This document shows positions 38,223 to 45,127 of a stretch of 58,918 nt of DNA, piece after piece. This stretch comes from a virus, in IMG/VR virus record IMGVR_UViG_3300030450_002092, positions 1 through 58,918 of that record; one strand, 5' to 3'. Under the pieces are notes generated by a model. It did no database searches. It had not been told where the DNA came from and saw only the letters and a list, made by a program, of their open reading frames with translations. Each line of letters starts with the position of its first letter. The first letter of the stretch is position 1. The translations under genes were made by a program, and so were the position numbers.

Positions 38223-38325
38223 TGTTATTTATTTTTATAGTTCGTTCCAAATGATTCATTGTCTCAAAGATTAAATCTTCTTTCTCGACTTTACTATTAA
38301 CGGACATTGGAACTCTAATCCACAT
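38194..38325 (-). CDS. Hypothetical small protein, 43 aa
   Basis: I start this at the ATG at 38325 (MWIRVPMSVNSKVEKEDLIF ...) because it follows the stop of the upstream 50-aa ORF by ten bases; an ATG at 38400 would extend it through that ORF in another frame. It overlaps the SSB-like start by 29 bases. Function unknown. Confidence 0.45.
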   Translation of the reverse strand: MWIRVPMSVNSKVEKEDLIFETMNHLERTIKINNNVRFQTQPK

Positions 38326-38335
38326 AATAGTACCT

Positions 38336-38488
38336 TTAGGCGTTCTCTTCGGAATCTTGTTCCATAAAGACCGCATAAACTTTAACACCTTTAGTTTCAT
38401 TGATTAATTTTTTAGTTACCTTTTGTTTTTTTGTTGTATCCTCTTTTTGATATTTAGGATTAGTTGAATTTAATTTTCTTTTCTTCAT
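38336..38488 (-). CDS. Hypothetical small basic protein, 50 aa
   Basis: 50-codon ORF whose ATG follows the stop of the exonuclease gene directly (TAAATG). The N-terminal 35 residues are basic (MKKRKLNSTNPKYQKEDTTK), and the end is GVKVYAVFMEQDSEENA. The tight spacing supports translation. No family recognised. Confidence 0.5.
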   Translation of the reverse strand: MKKRKLNSTNPKYQKEDTTKKQKVTKKLINETKGVKVYAVFMEQDSEENA

Positions 38489-39220
38489 TTATAAATCTTC
38501 ATTTAAATAAAACTGTTCTATATTTTCCATACTTCCTTCAGCAAAATATTTATTATACATCTTGACTGCTCTTTCTACTTTTTGTTCGCCTCTTTCTAAA
38601 AACTCTGGAGTAGGGTTAAACTTCCCTAACACTTTAGATTCTTTACATATAACATAGAACACTAAAGGTTTTCCGAACAACTCTTGATACAAGTATGCTT
38701 GTGAGTCATAATTATATGAACGTGCTGAAAACTTAAATCGAGAAATGTCAGCAGTACTTTTGATATCAATTACACAATCATCACATACAATGTCTGCCTT
38801 TCCTTTCCACATCAAGCCTTTTATTTCTTTTATCGCTGGCTCTTCAAATTTATTTCCAGTCTTATATATAGGCATAGCAAAGTCAAAGTTTCTTAACATT
38901 GTTTCTTTTAATTGGTCGGCTAATTCTTTTTCTTTTTGTAAAAGCATTACCTCTACTTCTCTCATTTCCACTGTTTCTTTGTATAGCTTTGTATTTCTAC
39001 TACTCGCATCTACAAATTCCCAGTTAGCTATTTTTTGTGGCTCCAAAATAAGTTGATGAAAATATCTTCCAAACAAAAAATTCTTGTTATCTGGCCTATC
39101 TGTTTTAAAGTTTATCGGATTGTAAAGTAAGTCGCTAATATCTGAATTAGATAAATATTTACGACCTACTCCCGAGTAATATTCTTTATCGTTTTTTAGT
39201 TGTTGTATTACTTTTTCCAT
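38489..39220 (-). CDS. RecE/Cas4-type PD-(D/E)XK exonuclease
   Basis: 243 residues matching the phage exonuclease family with a PD-(D/E)XK core: GRYFHQLILEP (51-61), Asp143 in KGKADIV, DIKST (152-156) giving D-x-K, and the helical YDSQAYLYQE (171-180). It resects double-stranded ends to make 3' overhangs for the annealing protein encoded just upstream; the two genes overlap by 35 bases. Together they form a two-component recombination system used for concatemer formation or repair. Confidence 0.85.
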   Translation of the reverse strand: MEKVIQQLKNDKEYYSGVGRKYLSNSDISDLLYNPINFKTDRPDNKNFLFGRYFHQLILEPQKIANWEFVDASSRNTKLYKETVEMREVEVMLLQKEKELADQLKETMLRNFDFAMPIYKTGNKFEEPAIKEIKGLMWKGKADIVCDDCVIDIKSTADISRFKFSARSYNYDSQAYLYQELFGKPLVFYVICKESKVLGKFNPTPEFLERGEQKVERAVKMYNKYFAEGSMENIEQFYLNEDL

Positions 39221-39746
39221 TTGTTATTGCGTTTGTTATTGTTTGTTTTATTTCTTCAGTTATATTGTAGTTGTTGTCTTTTAAGAAAGCAACAATATGT
39301 TTCATATTTTTATCTTTCTTTGGTAAAGCCGCCACCCATTTTAAAAAAGCCTCGACATCTACATCTTGCACGGTAATAGTGGTTTCTACTTTCTTATTAT
39401 TTAATTTATAGTTAGCAGTTTCTTCGTAGCTTGCTACTCCACTATCTATACCAATCCCAAAACACCCTAATGCTCTACCCCATGCGCTTGTTTCTGCATT
39501 CTCTACGTAACTTCCTTTATTAATAAAGTTAGATGCTGCCTCTTCAAAAGCTGTACCCGTAGCCACTGTGAAACCAGATTCTTTTTCTATAATAGCTGCT
39601 TGAACTAATATCGTTGTACTTGTTTTTTCTAGTACAGTAGTAACCATACCATACTTGTGTTGGTAAGTTTCTCTGAAATGTTTTAATCGGTCGTGAACCA
39701 TTACATAGTCCTTCCCTTGAATATTTACTGTTTTTAATTTTGACAT
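39186..39746 (-). CDS. Erf-like single-strand annealing protein
   Basis: 186 residues with the Erf/Rad52-superfamily motif VENAETSAWGRALGCFGIG (81-99) after a beta region (VTTVLEKTSTTILVQAAIIE). The C-terminal third is helical and Lys/Thr-rich. It anneals complementary single strands exposed by the adjacent exonuclease. It overlaps that gene by 35 bases, strong evidence of co-expression. Probably the main recombinase of the phage, since no RecA-like protein is visible. Confidence 0.85.
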   Translation of the reverse strand: MSKLKTVNIQGKDYVMVHDRLKHFRETYQHKYGMVTTVLEKTSTTILVQAAIIEKESGFTVATGTAFEEAASNFINKGSYVENAETSAWGRALGCFGIGIDSGVASYEETANYKLNNKKVETTITVQDVDVEAFLKWVAALPKKDKNMKHIVAFLKDNNYNITEEIKQTITNAITNGKSNTTTKKR

Positions 39747-39750
39747 AATT

Positions 39751-40158
39751 TTATTTGTTTGATTGATTAAGTTTTTTGTTTATTTTACTATATGAATTCA
39801 TTATCCTTTCTCGTGCTGCCTTTAGATTCATAATATGTTTAGCATTCTTTCGTGTGTTTACTTCTGTTTTTATTTTGTCTTCTATCATTTCGAGTTTTCT
39901 ACGATAGTTAGACAAACATAAGACAAAAACAGCAGACCGCCAACCTTTTTGATAAAAAATTTCATACTCCTCCGTAGTTATTTCTTTATAAAAATCTCCG
40001 CCTAGAGTTGTGTTGTGAATTATAGTATCAAAATTAGTTTTGTTCTGCTCTATTCTGATTCCAGACAAAAGCCGTGCTTCAAATTCTTCCCCGTCTAAGA
40101 CGGCAGAAAATTCGTCTGCCTTTGCTTGATTAAATATTTCTTTTAAAGTGTAACACAT
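39751..40158 (-). CDS. Hypothetical protein, 135 aa
   Basis: 135 residues, soluble. The N-terminal half is mixed (EFEARLLSGIRIEQNKTNFD); the C-terminal half is a long basic helix (RRKLEMIEDKIKTEV, then NAKHIMNLKAARERIMNSYS). It overlaps the upstream DnaA-like gene by 16 bases and lies four bases before the annealing protein. No motif recognised; a DNA-metabolism accessory is plausible. Confidence 0.6.
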   Translation of the reverse strand: MCYTLKEIFNQAKADEFSAVLDGEEFEARLLSGIRIEQNKTNFDTIIHNTTLGGDFYKEITTEEYEIFYQKGWRSAVFVLCLSNYRRKLEMIEDKIKTEVNTRKNAKHIMNLKAARERIMNSYSKINKKLNQSNK

Positions 40159-40445
40159 TCTTGAATTCTGTCCGTGATGGTAATGTAATCCTCATCTTGT
40201 TGTCTTTTCTGTTTGACCACATCTATCCCGTGAAGGATTGAAGAGTGACTTATTTTGTATCCGTTTTTTGACAAGTAATCTTGAATGTAACTTAATCTTA
40301 TTTGTCTTGACATACACCCGAAATATAAAATATGTCGCGCATCTACCACTTTTCTTTCTTTAGTTTTAGTAAAGAGTTTTTCTCTACTAATATCATACAG
40401 TGAGCAAACGTTGTCTGCTAGCTGATTAAATATAGGTTCTTTCAT
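40143..40445 (-). CDS. DnaA domain IV-like DNA-binding protein (copy 2)
   Basis: 100 residues, almost entirely a DnaA domain IV look-alike: VCSLYDISREKLFTKTKERK (13-32), then VVDARHILYFGCM, IRLSYIQDYLSKNGY and the signature-like SHSSILHGIDVVK (66-78). It lacks any ATPase domain. It shares only this fold with copy 1 at 32.9 kb. The spacing of the basic loop and the S-H-S-S-I-L-H motif fits sequence-specific origin recognition. It may bind the iteron arrays or compete with host DnaA; this is inference. Confidence 0.7.
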   Translation of the reverse strand: MKEPIFNQLADNVCSLYDISREKLFTKTKERKVVDARHILYFGCMSRQIRLSYIQDYLSKNGYKISHSSILHGIDVVKQKRQQDEDYITITDRIQECVTL

Positions 40446-40581
40446 TTGAATTTTTTTTAATTATTTCTTCCCACTTCTTTTTTTCTTGGAGAATTTTCTT
40501 TAGTTCTTGTGCGTGAAAGTTTAAGTTGAAAATAATATCATCAACGGTTCTCACTTTTTTTGGTTTGTTTTTTTGGTTCAT
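40426..40581 (-). CDS. Hypothetical basic coiled protein, 51 aa
   Basis: 51-codon ORF (MNQKNKPKKVRTVDDIIFNL ...), ending in a Lys-rich helix (LKKILQEKKKWEEIIKK). Its ATG follows the upstream stop directly and its end overlaps the DnaA-like start by 20 bases. This tight packing supports it as real. Function unknown. Confidence 0.5.
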   Translation of the reverse strand: MNQKNKPKKVRTVDDIIFNLNFHAQELKKILQEKKKWEEIIKKNSNERTYI

Positions 40582-40770
40582 CTATCTTTGTTTAGGTGTT
40601 CTGTTGTAGGTTATGTTAGGGTAATCCCCACTATCTACATTCCATTTAGTAATAACTTGACCTTCTAAATCAATTACTGTATATCCTTGTTTTGCTAATA
40701 ATTTAATAGCGTTGTGTATTTCTTTAACCTCTAGTCGATAGCTGTCAAATATTTCATTGTGTATTGGCAT
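40582..40770 (-). CDS. Hypothetical protein, 62 aa
   Basis: 62 residues from the ATG at 40770 (MPIHNEIFDSYRLEVKEIHN). An upstream ATG at 40818 would place the start inside the structured element at 40798-40880, so I prefer 40770. A helix with NAIKLLAKQGYTVIDLEGQV suggests a compact alpha/beta fold. It is the first gene after the structured element and may be controlled by it. Confidence 0.55.
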   Translation of the reverse strand: MPIHNEIFDSYRLEVKEIHNAIKLLAKQGYTVIDLEGQVITKWNVDSGDYPNITYNRTPKQR

Positions 40771-40797
40771 TTTATTAAATTTAATTGTGTTTAAAAA

Positions 40798-40880
40798 ACA
40801 GAGAGAGAAACCAAACATTTAATATTAAGGTTTCTTAAACCCATAAAGTTTTTGGGATTATTCCCGACTCCTCTCTCTGT
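40798..40880 (-). ncRNA. Branched structured RNA/attenuator candidate
   Basis: A perfect 10-bp closing stem (40798-40807 with 40871-40880) encloses at least two smaller hairpins: GGGA/TCCC (40854-40857/40862-40865) and AAACC/GGTTT (40808-40812/40829-40833). On the - strand the closing stem is followed by a T-run, as in an intrinsic terminator, and the next gene starts about 20 bases further on. It is not a tRNA: no T-arm or D-arm consensus fits. It could be an attenuator, a riboswitch-like leader or an unusually branched terminator. Confidence 0.5.
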
Positions 40881-40936
40881 CAAAACTACATTATGAATGA
40901 GCGGCTAATATAAGAAATGTATAAGGATTGTGCAAA

Positions 40937-41218
40937 TTATTTCTGACTTTTTAATCTTTCAATTTCAAACTCTAGATGGGCAATAGCTTTAGTTAAGCAT
41001 TCTATTCCCCCATCTTCGTGCTTGACTCTTGAACGTAAGCAGTAGGTAACTGCGGTACCCACATTGTAAGAGCAGTTAAAATCTTCAACCACATATCGTG
41101 CTTGATACTTTCCTGCTCTTGTTGTATTTCCTACATAGTAGCTGGGTACTCTGTTATCTTTATCGGTAGTTGATAGGTTTCTATCAGTGTCGTACCAGTA
41201 TGCGCTTTTACCTTCCAT
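40937..41218 (-). CDS. DUF3310-like phage protein
   Basis: 93 residues. The segment FNCSYNVGTAVTYCLRSRVK followed by GGIECLTKAIAHLEFEIERL matches the DUF3310 pattern (an N-x-G-x-A-hhYhhR helix, then a KAhxhLxxxI helix). The family is phage-specific and has been linked to nucleotide metabolism; whether this copy has enzymatic activity cannot be told. It starts two bases after the preceding gene's stop and ends before the structured element. Confidence 0.6.
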   Translation of the reverse strand: MEGKSAYWYDTDRNLSTTDKDNRVPSYYVGNTTRAGKYQARYVVEDFNCSYNVGTAVTYCLRSRVKHEDGGIECLTKAIAHLEFEIERLKSQK

Positions 41219-41219
41219 C

Positions 41220-41618
41220 TTAAAAATTTAGAAACATGTCTTTCGCCATGTCTTCAAAGATGGTTTTTTCTAGCTTTTTTAAATCTAAACTAACCTCTAG
41301 TTCTTTCTGGTAGTTTAAAGCATAATGAGATTCGGGCAGCATTTGAATAATAAATCCGCCCGCATATCTAATAACTTCTTTGGAGTTGGGTAATAGTTTA
41401 AATCCTAAATCCACTACGCTCACATCGTGGTCTCTATATAGGTGTAGATACGTGTTCATAGTCATTATTTGGCCAGTACTTCTAAAAGTAGTTAGGCTGA
41501 TTCTTCCTTTGTCTATTGATTGTTGTAGCTTTTGTATAACTTTTTTACGTGGTGTTTTTTGTGATTTTTCTAACAGTATTTCGGCTGTTAGCATTCTTCT
41601 GGGTTTCTTGAATTTCAT
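41220..41618 (-). CDS. Hypothetical protein, 132 aa
   Basis: 132 residues with a basic N-terminus (MKFKKPRRMLTAEILLEKSQ, then KTPRKKVIQKLQQSID) and a beta-rich middle (VSVVDLGFKLL, GGFIIQMLPE). No membrane segment or known motif. Position at the head of the DUF3310 pair suggests an early accessory protein. Confidence 0.6.
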   Translation of the reverse strand: MKFKKPRRMLTAEILLEKSQKTPRKKVIQKLQQSIDKGRISLTTFRSTGQIMTMNTYLHLYRDHDVSVVDLGFKLLPNSKEVIRYAGGFIIQMLPESHYALNYQKELEVSLDLKKLEKTIFEDMAKDMFLNF

Positions 41619-41656
41619 TTGATTAAGGTTTAATTGTTGTGTAAATATAGTTTAAT

Positions 41657-41866
41657 TTATTGACAAGCTAAAATTTCTGTTCCTTTAAAATACCAATGTC
41701 CATCAATGTTAACTTTGGTGATGGAGGTGATATTAAATTTTTTTCTTCTCTCTTTTCTTTTTAAACTATCTGCTTTATATTTCTTCAGCTGACGCTCTAA
41801 AGATTTGACGCGTTGCTTCAGTATAAGCTTTTCTGTTATTAGTTCTGCTTTTCTATTTAATTCCAT
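41657..41866 (-). CDS. Hypothetical coiled-coil protein, 69 aa
   Basis: 69 residues. The first 43 form a strongly basic coiled coil (ELITEKLILKQRVKSLERQL ...); the rest is a short beta unit (ITKVNIDGHWYFKGTEILA). Function unknown. Its start overlaps the tiny membrane ORF upstream by ten bases. Confidence 0.55.
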   Translation of the reverse strand: MELNRKAELITEKLILKQRVKSLERQLKKYKADSLKRKERRKKFNITSITKVNIDGHWYFKGTEILACQ

Positions 41867-41952
41867 AGCATAAGTATTATTAGTGTGATGACTACTCCCG
41901 CATATGACAAAGCGAGAAACTTCATATTGTTTTCATATTTTTTATTATCCAT
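41857..41952 (-). CDS. Tiny single-pass membrane protein, 31 aa
   Basis: 31-codon ORF: a charged N-terminus (MDNKKYENNMK) followed by one hydrophobic segment (FLALSYAGVVITLIILMLW). It overlaps both neighbours by about ten bases, which favours real translation. Phage early operons often contain such membrane micropeptides, but I cannot assign a target. Confidence 0.45.
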   Translation of the reverse strand: MDNKKYENNMKFLALSYAGVVITLIILMLWN

Positions 41953-42166
41953 TTTTTTTGAGTTTATATTTTGACATATCGTTTTTAATCCCGCGTACAA
42001 ATTTTGCTTTGTACCTCCGCTCCTTTTCCATAAAGTAGGCGACCTTGAGGTTTACTTTTTCTTCCTTACCACTATACCTAAAGTAGTTGTCAAATTCTCT
42101 TACGTTTCTTTTATACTCTTGTTTCAGCCCTTGTTCGTGCAAGAGTTCTAGCGCTACGTGATGCAT
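41945..42166 (-). CDS. Hypothetical basic protein, 73 aa
   Basis: 73 residues, basic and helical (LHEQGLKQEYKRNVREFDNY, then KVAYFMEKERRYKAKFVRGI). Its ATG overlaps the upstream stop by one base. No family recognised; charge suggests nucleic-acid contact. Confidence 0.55.
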   Translation of the reverse strand: MHHVALELLHEQGLKQEYKRNVREFDNYFRYSGKEEKVNLKVAYFMEKERRYKAKFVRGIKNDMSKYKLKKNG

Positions 42167-42393
42167 TATCCTACGCTTATTGTTGAGCGAGTAACATTAC
42201 ATCTATCTACCATATTCCAATAGTGGTCGTAATATTTATCGAACACTTCTTGTGCTTCAGGGGTGTATTCTGTGTGAGTTCCGCAGTCAACGTTTATATC
42301 TGAATCGGTTTTTCCCTCTGCGTAAAAGTCTTTGATTGTTCTATTGCTTGCAAGTGCGCAGCAAAGTTCTATTTGATTGATTTCTATATACAT
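42166..42393 (-). CDS. Hypothetical acidic protein, 75 aa
   Basis: 75 residues, with ELCCALASNRTIKDFYAEGK and an acidic middle (DSDINVDCGTHTEY). It is the first gene behind the strong leftward promoter at 42422-42453, so it should be among the earliest expressed. Small acidic first genes of phage early operons are often host inhibitors, but nothing in the sequence proves that here. Confidence 0.6.
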   Translation of the reverse strand: MYIEINQIELCCALASNRTIKDFYAEGKTDSDINVDCGTHTEYTPEAQEVFDKYYDHYWNMVDRCNVTRSTISVG

Positions 42394-42421
42394 AAGTTTA
42401 GTTTGATTGGTTTATAATAGA

Positions 42422-42453
42422 CAAAGGTACAACAATATTTAGACATAGCCAAA
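42422..42453 (-). promoter_or_regulatory. Leftward early promoter with conserved spacer
   Basis: On the - strand TTTG (42450-42453), 20-bp spacer, then TACCTTTG (42422-42429): both Bacteroidota promoter elements at normal spacing. The spacer contains TATGTCTAAAT, shared with the promoter at 45128-45159. Confidence 0.8.
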
Positions 42454-42472
42454 TTTCATTGTACCTTTTTCA

Positions 42473-42494
42473 GATTGGTCGCTTGCGACTAATC
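42473..42494 (+). repeat. Dispersed palindrome copy 4, over a stop codon
   Basis: TTGGTCG-CTTG-CGACTAA with outer GA/TC pairing. It contains the TAG stop of the gene at 42489-42734. One of six copies of the TTGGTCG-N4-CGACT element. Confidence 0.7.
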
Positions 42495-42734
42495 GTTGTC
42501 TGCTCGTGCTTGCTCCAGTGCCTTGCTGTAAAAATAAGATTCGTGATTGTCGAGAAAGTCCCAGTAAAAATCTGTGATATCTATATTGTTTAGTTCGACA
42601 CTTTGTATCGATAGGTCTTCTTCGGGTGGTTGGTCGTAGTCGTGCGACATATCATCGTAGTAGTATTTATATTCTATTACTATACAATAGTTGTCGCCTT
42701 CCACAACGCAAGTTCCATATTTAGTTATAGGCAT
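42489..42734 (-). CDS. Hypothetical acidic Tyr-rich protein, 81 aa
   Basis: 81 residues, very acidic and aromatic (EYKYYYDDMSHDYDQPPEED, then DITDFYWDFLDNHESYFYSK). It reads like a conserved small phage protein but I cannot name the family. Its TAG stop lies inside one of the dispersed palindromes. An acidic, DNA-mimic-like character is possible, not shown. Confidence 0.6.
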   Translation of the reverse strand: MPITKYGTCVVEGDNYCIVIEYKYYYDDMSHDYDQPPEEDLSIQSVELNNIDITDFYWDFLDNHESYFYSKALEQARADND

Positions 42735-42751
42735 AATTTTAATTTAATTGA

Positions 42752-43003
42752 TTAATAAAATATCCACATCGCAACATAGAATATAAACCATAACATTAAT
42801 AAGAATATTACGTGTATTGCTGTTTGCGTGTAGTTGATTTGGTTGTTGTCTTTAGTTGTTTCTAATTCTTGTAAGTGTCCGACTAGCCTATCTAATCCAC
42901 TGCAAACGCCTTTGTGTTCGGCAGAGGTATGACTATCGTTTACCCACTCCTTATCTTCTTTAATATCTTTTGCGATATTTTTAATTTGTTTTATTGTTAT
43001 CAT
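42752..43003 (-). CDS. C-terminally anchored membrane protein, 83 aa
   Basis: 83 residues. The soluble N-terminal part is helical (KQIKNIAKDIKEDKEWVNDS); the last 24 residues are a strong membrane segment (AIHVIFLLMLWFIFYVAMW). Tail-anchored topology. It follows two tiny genes with spacings of a few bases. Function unknown. Confidence 0.6.
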   Translation of the reverse strand: MITIKQIKNIAKDIKEDKEWVNDSHTSAEHKGVCSGLDRLVGHLQELETTKDNNQINYTQTAIHVIFLLMLWFIFYVAMWIFY

Positions 43004-43005
43004 AG

Positions 43006-43152
43006 TTATTTATTTTTTGTGATTAATTCTTTTGCTTTTTCTATTGCCTTAAACATTTGTTTATGGTGGTCGCAAATATTTTCTTTGCCCACAATTTCTT
43101 CAATATACCAAGCTGTTTCGTTTAATGTATTTATAATTTCATTTGCTTTCAT
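43006..43152 (-). CDS. Hypothetical small helical protein, 48 aa
   Basis: 48-codon ATG ORF (MKANEIINTLNETAWYIEEI ...) ending in a Lys-rich helix, two bases before the start of the membrane protein gene. Helical and amphipathic, no known motif. Spacing supports translation. Confidence 0.55.
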   Translation of the reverse strand: MKANEIINTLNETAWYIEEIVGKENICDHHKQMFKAIEKAKELITKNK

Positions 43153-43156
43153 AATT

Positions 43157-43327
43157 TTAATATTGTTTTAATGTCGTCCATTCGATATCAAAGTCCGACA
43201 GTTTTTCGTATTCTTCTTTGTCTCTCGTTGAGTTGTTGTCTACTATCCACTTTTCAGGGTCGTTAGTAATATCAACAATGTATGTTCTACCAGTATTTTC
43301 GGTAAATCTTATAATTGCTATTTCCAT
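43157..43327 (-). CDS. Hypothetical small acidic protein, 56 aa
   Basis: 56-codon ATG ORF with alternating strands (MEIAIIRFTENTGRTYIVDI) and an acidic helix (NSTRDKEEYEKLSDFDIEW). Its stop is four bases before the next ATG. A conserved small phage protein by appearance; function unknown. Confidence 0.55.
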   Translation of the reverse strand: MEIAIIRFTENTGRTYIVDITNDPEKWIVDNNSTRDKEEYEKLSDFDIEWTTLKQY

Positions 43328-43356
43328 ATTTATTGTTTTTAATTTATTTGTTATTA

Positions 43357-43881
43357 TTATATTGCGTAATCGTGAATCTCTAAACTGTAAGCATAAGTCT
43401 TGGCCTCATTAATCTTCATTGATAAGTCTATAATTTTATTTCTTTCTGCTCTTATCTCTTTTTTAGATTCTTCAGTGCTTGCACTTTGTTCTTTTGCATT
43501 GTAAAAAATCCAAATGTTGTTGTATAATTTACTTCCTCTATATTTTTGAGAGGCCAATAATCCAGTTTTTCTAATAACTAAATTAACAATGGATTGCTCT
43601 TCTCTTGCAGCTTTTAATCTATCTATCTTGATACCATTGATTTCGTGTTTAAATGAAGCAACATAATCCATAAAATCTGACTCGTTAATCATTTTACCTA
43701 CGTTCAACATTATCTTTTTATTTTCTCCTTCGCAATAAACATAAAGACCTTTTCTTCGTAGATTGTAAAACGTTTTTGTTTCTCTAGTATTTAAATCTTT
43801 TAGTGTTAAGTTGTCGAATAATCCATTTGCAATTATAACTCTGTTAAGTAATCTTTTTTGCGCTGGTGTTAAATTTCTCAT
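43357..43881 (-). CDS. Hypothetical protein, 174 aa, distant relative of 45487-46182
   Basis: 174 residues. It begins MRNLTPAQKRLLNRVIIANG, similar in spacing to the LTGAQRRNLQEVLNS start of the 231-aa protein at 45.5-46.2 kb, so the two may be distant paralogues. The remainder is helical and basic with a Lys/Glu-rich coiled C-terminus. No catalytic motif. It is the gene after the cyclotransferase in the leftward operon, behind a probable terminator. Confidence 0.5.
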   Translation of the reverse strand: MRNLTPAQKRLLNRVIIANGLFDNLTLKDLNTRETKTFYNLRRKGLYVYCEGENKKIMLNVGKMINESDFMDYVASFKHEINGIKIDRLKAAREEQSIVNLVIRKTGLLASQKYRGSKLYNNIWIFYNAKEQSASTEESKKEIRAERNKIIDLSMKINEAKTYAYSLEIHDYAI

Positions 43882-43920
43882 TTGTTATTGTTTTTTTGTT
43901 ATTAATATTTAGTCAATGTA

Positions 43921-43949
43921 AACAAAGCAGAGGTTAGCTAGTAACCTCT
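43921..43949 (-). terminator. Hairpin over the cyclotransferase stop codon
   Basis: 8-bp stem AGAGGTTA/TAACCTCT (43929-43936/43942-43949), 5-base loop. It includes the stop codon of the cyclotransferase gene and is followed on the - strand by CTTTGTTT. Probable weak terminator. Confidence 0.5.
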
Positions 43950-44629
43950 TGCTCTGAATACATTTCATTACACACACTGCAATGATATTTTTGATTGCTG
44001 ATTTCAGTTTCATCATAGTAAACTTCTTCAAAGCAAATGTTACAATACTTTGTATTGTCATCTTCTTTGTCTGCTATTGTTGACAATGAAGAGAATAAAT
44101 CCCTACGCTCGTGGTAACGAGTAGTAGGCTCGTAAGTGTACTGCTCATAGGTTGGCTTATCAGCGTATGAGTATCGCCTTGTACCAAAGCTAAATTTGGG
44201 TGTAATTGGAAAGCTTTTATGATACTTCATATTGGTTGATGAGATACTATCGTATCTATTCCAGTTATTGTTTATAAAGTATATCCAAGCATTTACTATC
44301 GTTCCATTGTTTAGCTTGATAGGTAGTTGCCTTCTGCGATAAAAATTCGGGTGTCCCTCTAGCGAATCAAGAGCAGAAAAGGTGTCATTGTTTACCTTAT
44401 ATACTTCGACTTCTACGTGGTGTCCACTTCCGCGTTTATCTAACAAGTAAGGCAGCCCGCTGATTACTAGCGGGTACCTATCTTTTGTCGTTCCTTTGTT
44501 TACAAATCGTTGGCCATACAATAATCTGTGATTGCCCCCGCCTTTCTTTAAAGTACCATACACTGCTACAACATTGTGCTGTAACACATTGGGTTTAGAA
44601 AACCAAACTCCATTGTGTTTTATCCACAT
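43934..44629 (-). CDS. Gamma-glutamylcyclotransferase-like protein with zinc ribbon
   Basis: 231 residues. The GGCT/AIG2 core starts with VAVYGTLKKGG (22-32), the substrate loop, and has the catalytic-type Glu91 in LDSLEGHPNFYRR. After a linker, a C-terminal zinc ribbon with two CxxC pairs (YCNICF and HCSVCNEMY) follows. The first 15 residues (MWIKHNGVWFSKPNV) actually resemble the end of a class II glutamine amidotransferase, and the frame is open up to that enzyme's TGA stop upstream. GGCT enzymes release 5-oxoproline from gamma-glutamyl amides. The substrate here is unknown; the neighbours suggest peptide amide metabolism. Confidence 0.75.
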   Translation of the reverse strand: MWIKHNGVWFSKPNVLQHNVVAVYGTLKKGGGNHRLLYGQRFVNKGTTKDRYPLVISGLPYLLDKRGSGHHVEVEVYKVNNDTFSALDSLEGHPNFYRRRQLPIKLNNGTIVNAWIYFINNNWNRYDSISSTNMKYHKSFPITPKFSFGTRRYSYADKPTYEQYTYEPTTRYHERRDLFSSLSTIADKEDDNTKYCNICFEEVYYDETEISNQKYHCSVCNEMYSEQEVTS

Positions 44630-44710
44630 TTCTTTGTTGTAGATTTCGTATTGTCGGTTGCGTTTGTTGTAAGTAACAAATCTAGAATCGTGCTGACCTA
44701 GTACTGCTCT

Positions 44711-45064
44711 TCATTGCTGCCTAGCAATACCGCCTAGTTCAATAGCAAGTTGCTTGCTATCACACATATCTTGTGTTCCATACCCGCGTATAGTTCCATT
44801 GTGCATAAGCAGTTCGTTACTATTATTACCGCATATAAATGGGTGGGTGTTTGCTTTGTTAATTTTCCCTTTAGTTGCTAATCTGAAATGAGCGATATAG
44901 GGTCTGTCTGTGTCTAGTACTTTCCATTCTTTAGACTGGTAGTATTCGACTTCATTGGTATCCAGAAAAATTACGCCTAGTCCGTGAGGATTGATGCGTG
45001 AAGAATTTTTAAGTATCTCTGGCGATACTTTTTTGTCTTTCGACTTTACAATAATTATACACAT
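44711..45064 (-). CDS. Class II glutamine amidotransferase-like protein, interrupted by TGA
   Basis: 117 residues with an N-terminal nucleophile hydrolase signature: Cys2 exposed after Met1, RINPHGLGVIFLD, AHFRLATKG (58-66), NTHPF (72-76) and MHNG (87-90). It stops at TGA (44711-44713), yet the same frame stays open and encodes SRFVTYNKRNRQYEIYNKE then WIKHNGVWFSKP, the expected C-terminal hairpin of this family, before entering the cyclotransferase. So the stop removes the enzyme's own C-terminus. Options: recent nonsense mutation, readthrough, or sequencing error. The reaction would be glutamine-dependent amide transfer or hydrolysis. Confidence 0.75.
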   Translation of the reverse strand: MCIIIVKSKDKKVSPEILKNSSRINPHGLGVIFLDTNEVEYYQSKEWKVLDTDRPYIAHFRLATKGKINKANTHPFICGNNSNELLMHNGTIRGYGTQDMCDSKQLAIELGGIARQQ

Positions 45065-45127
45065 AGTTTATTTGTTTGTGAGGTTTGTACTTCTAGTATT
45101 GTGTACGCTGACCTCTGATTATTTAGA

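Noticed and set aside
40580-40590. TATCTTTG promoter box on the + strand
   Set aside because: It lies inside leftward coding DNA with no rightward gene behind it; chance match.
40798-40880. tRNA in the 83-base structured element
   Set aside because: Size and closing stem are suggestive, but there is no TTC-containing T-loop, no D-arm consensus and no plausible anticodon arm on either strand.
44620-44628. Perfect DnaA box TTATCCACA
   Set aside because: A single copy that simply encodes the Met-Trp-Ile start of the cyclotransferase gene; no cluster of boxes or AT-rich unwinding element beside it.
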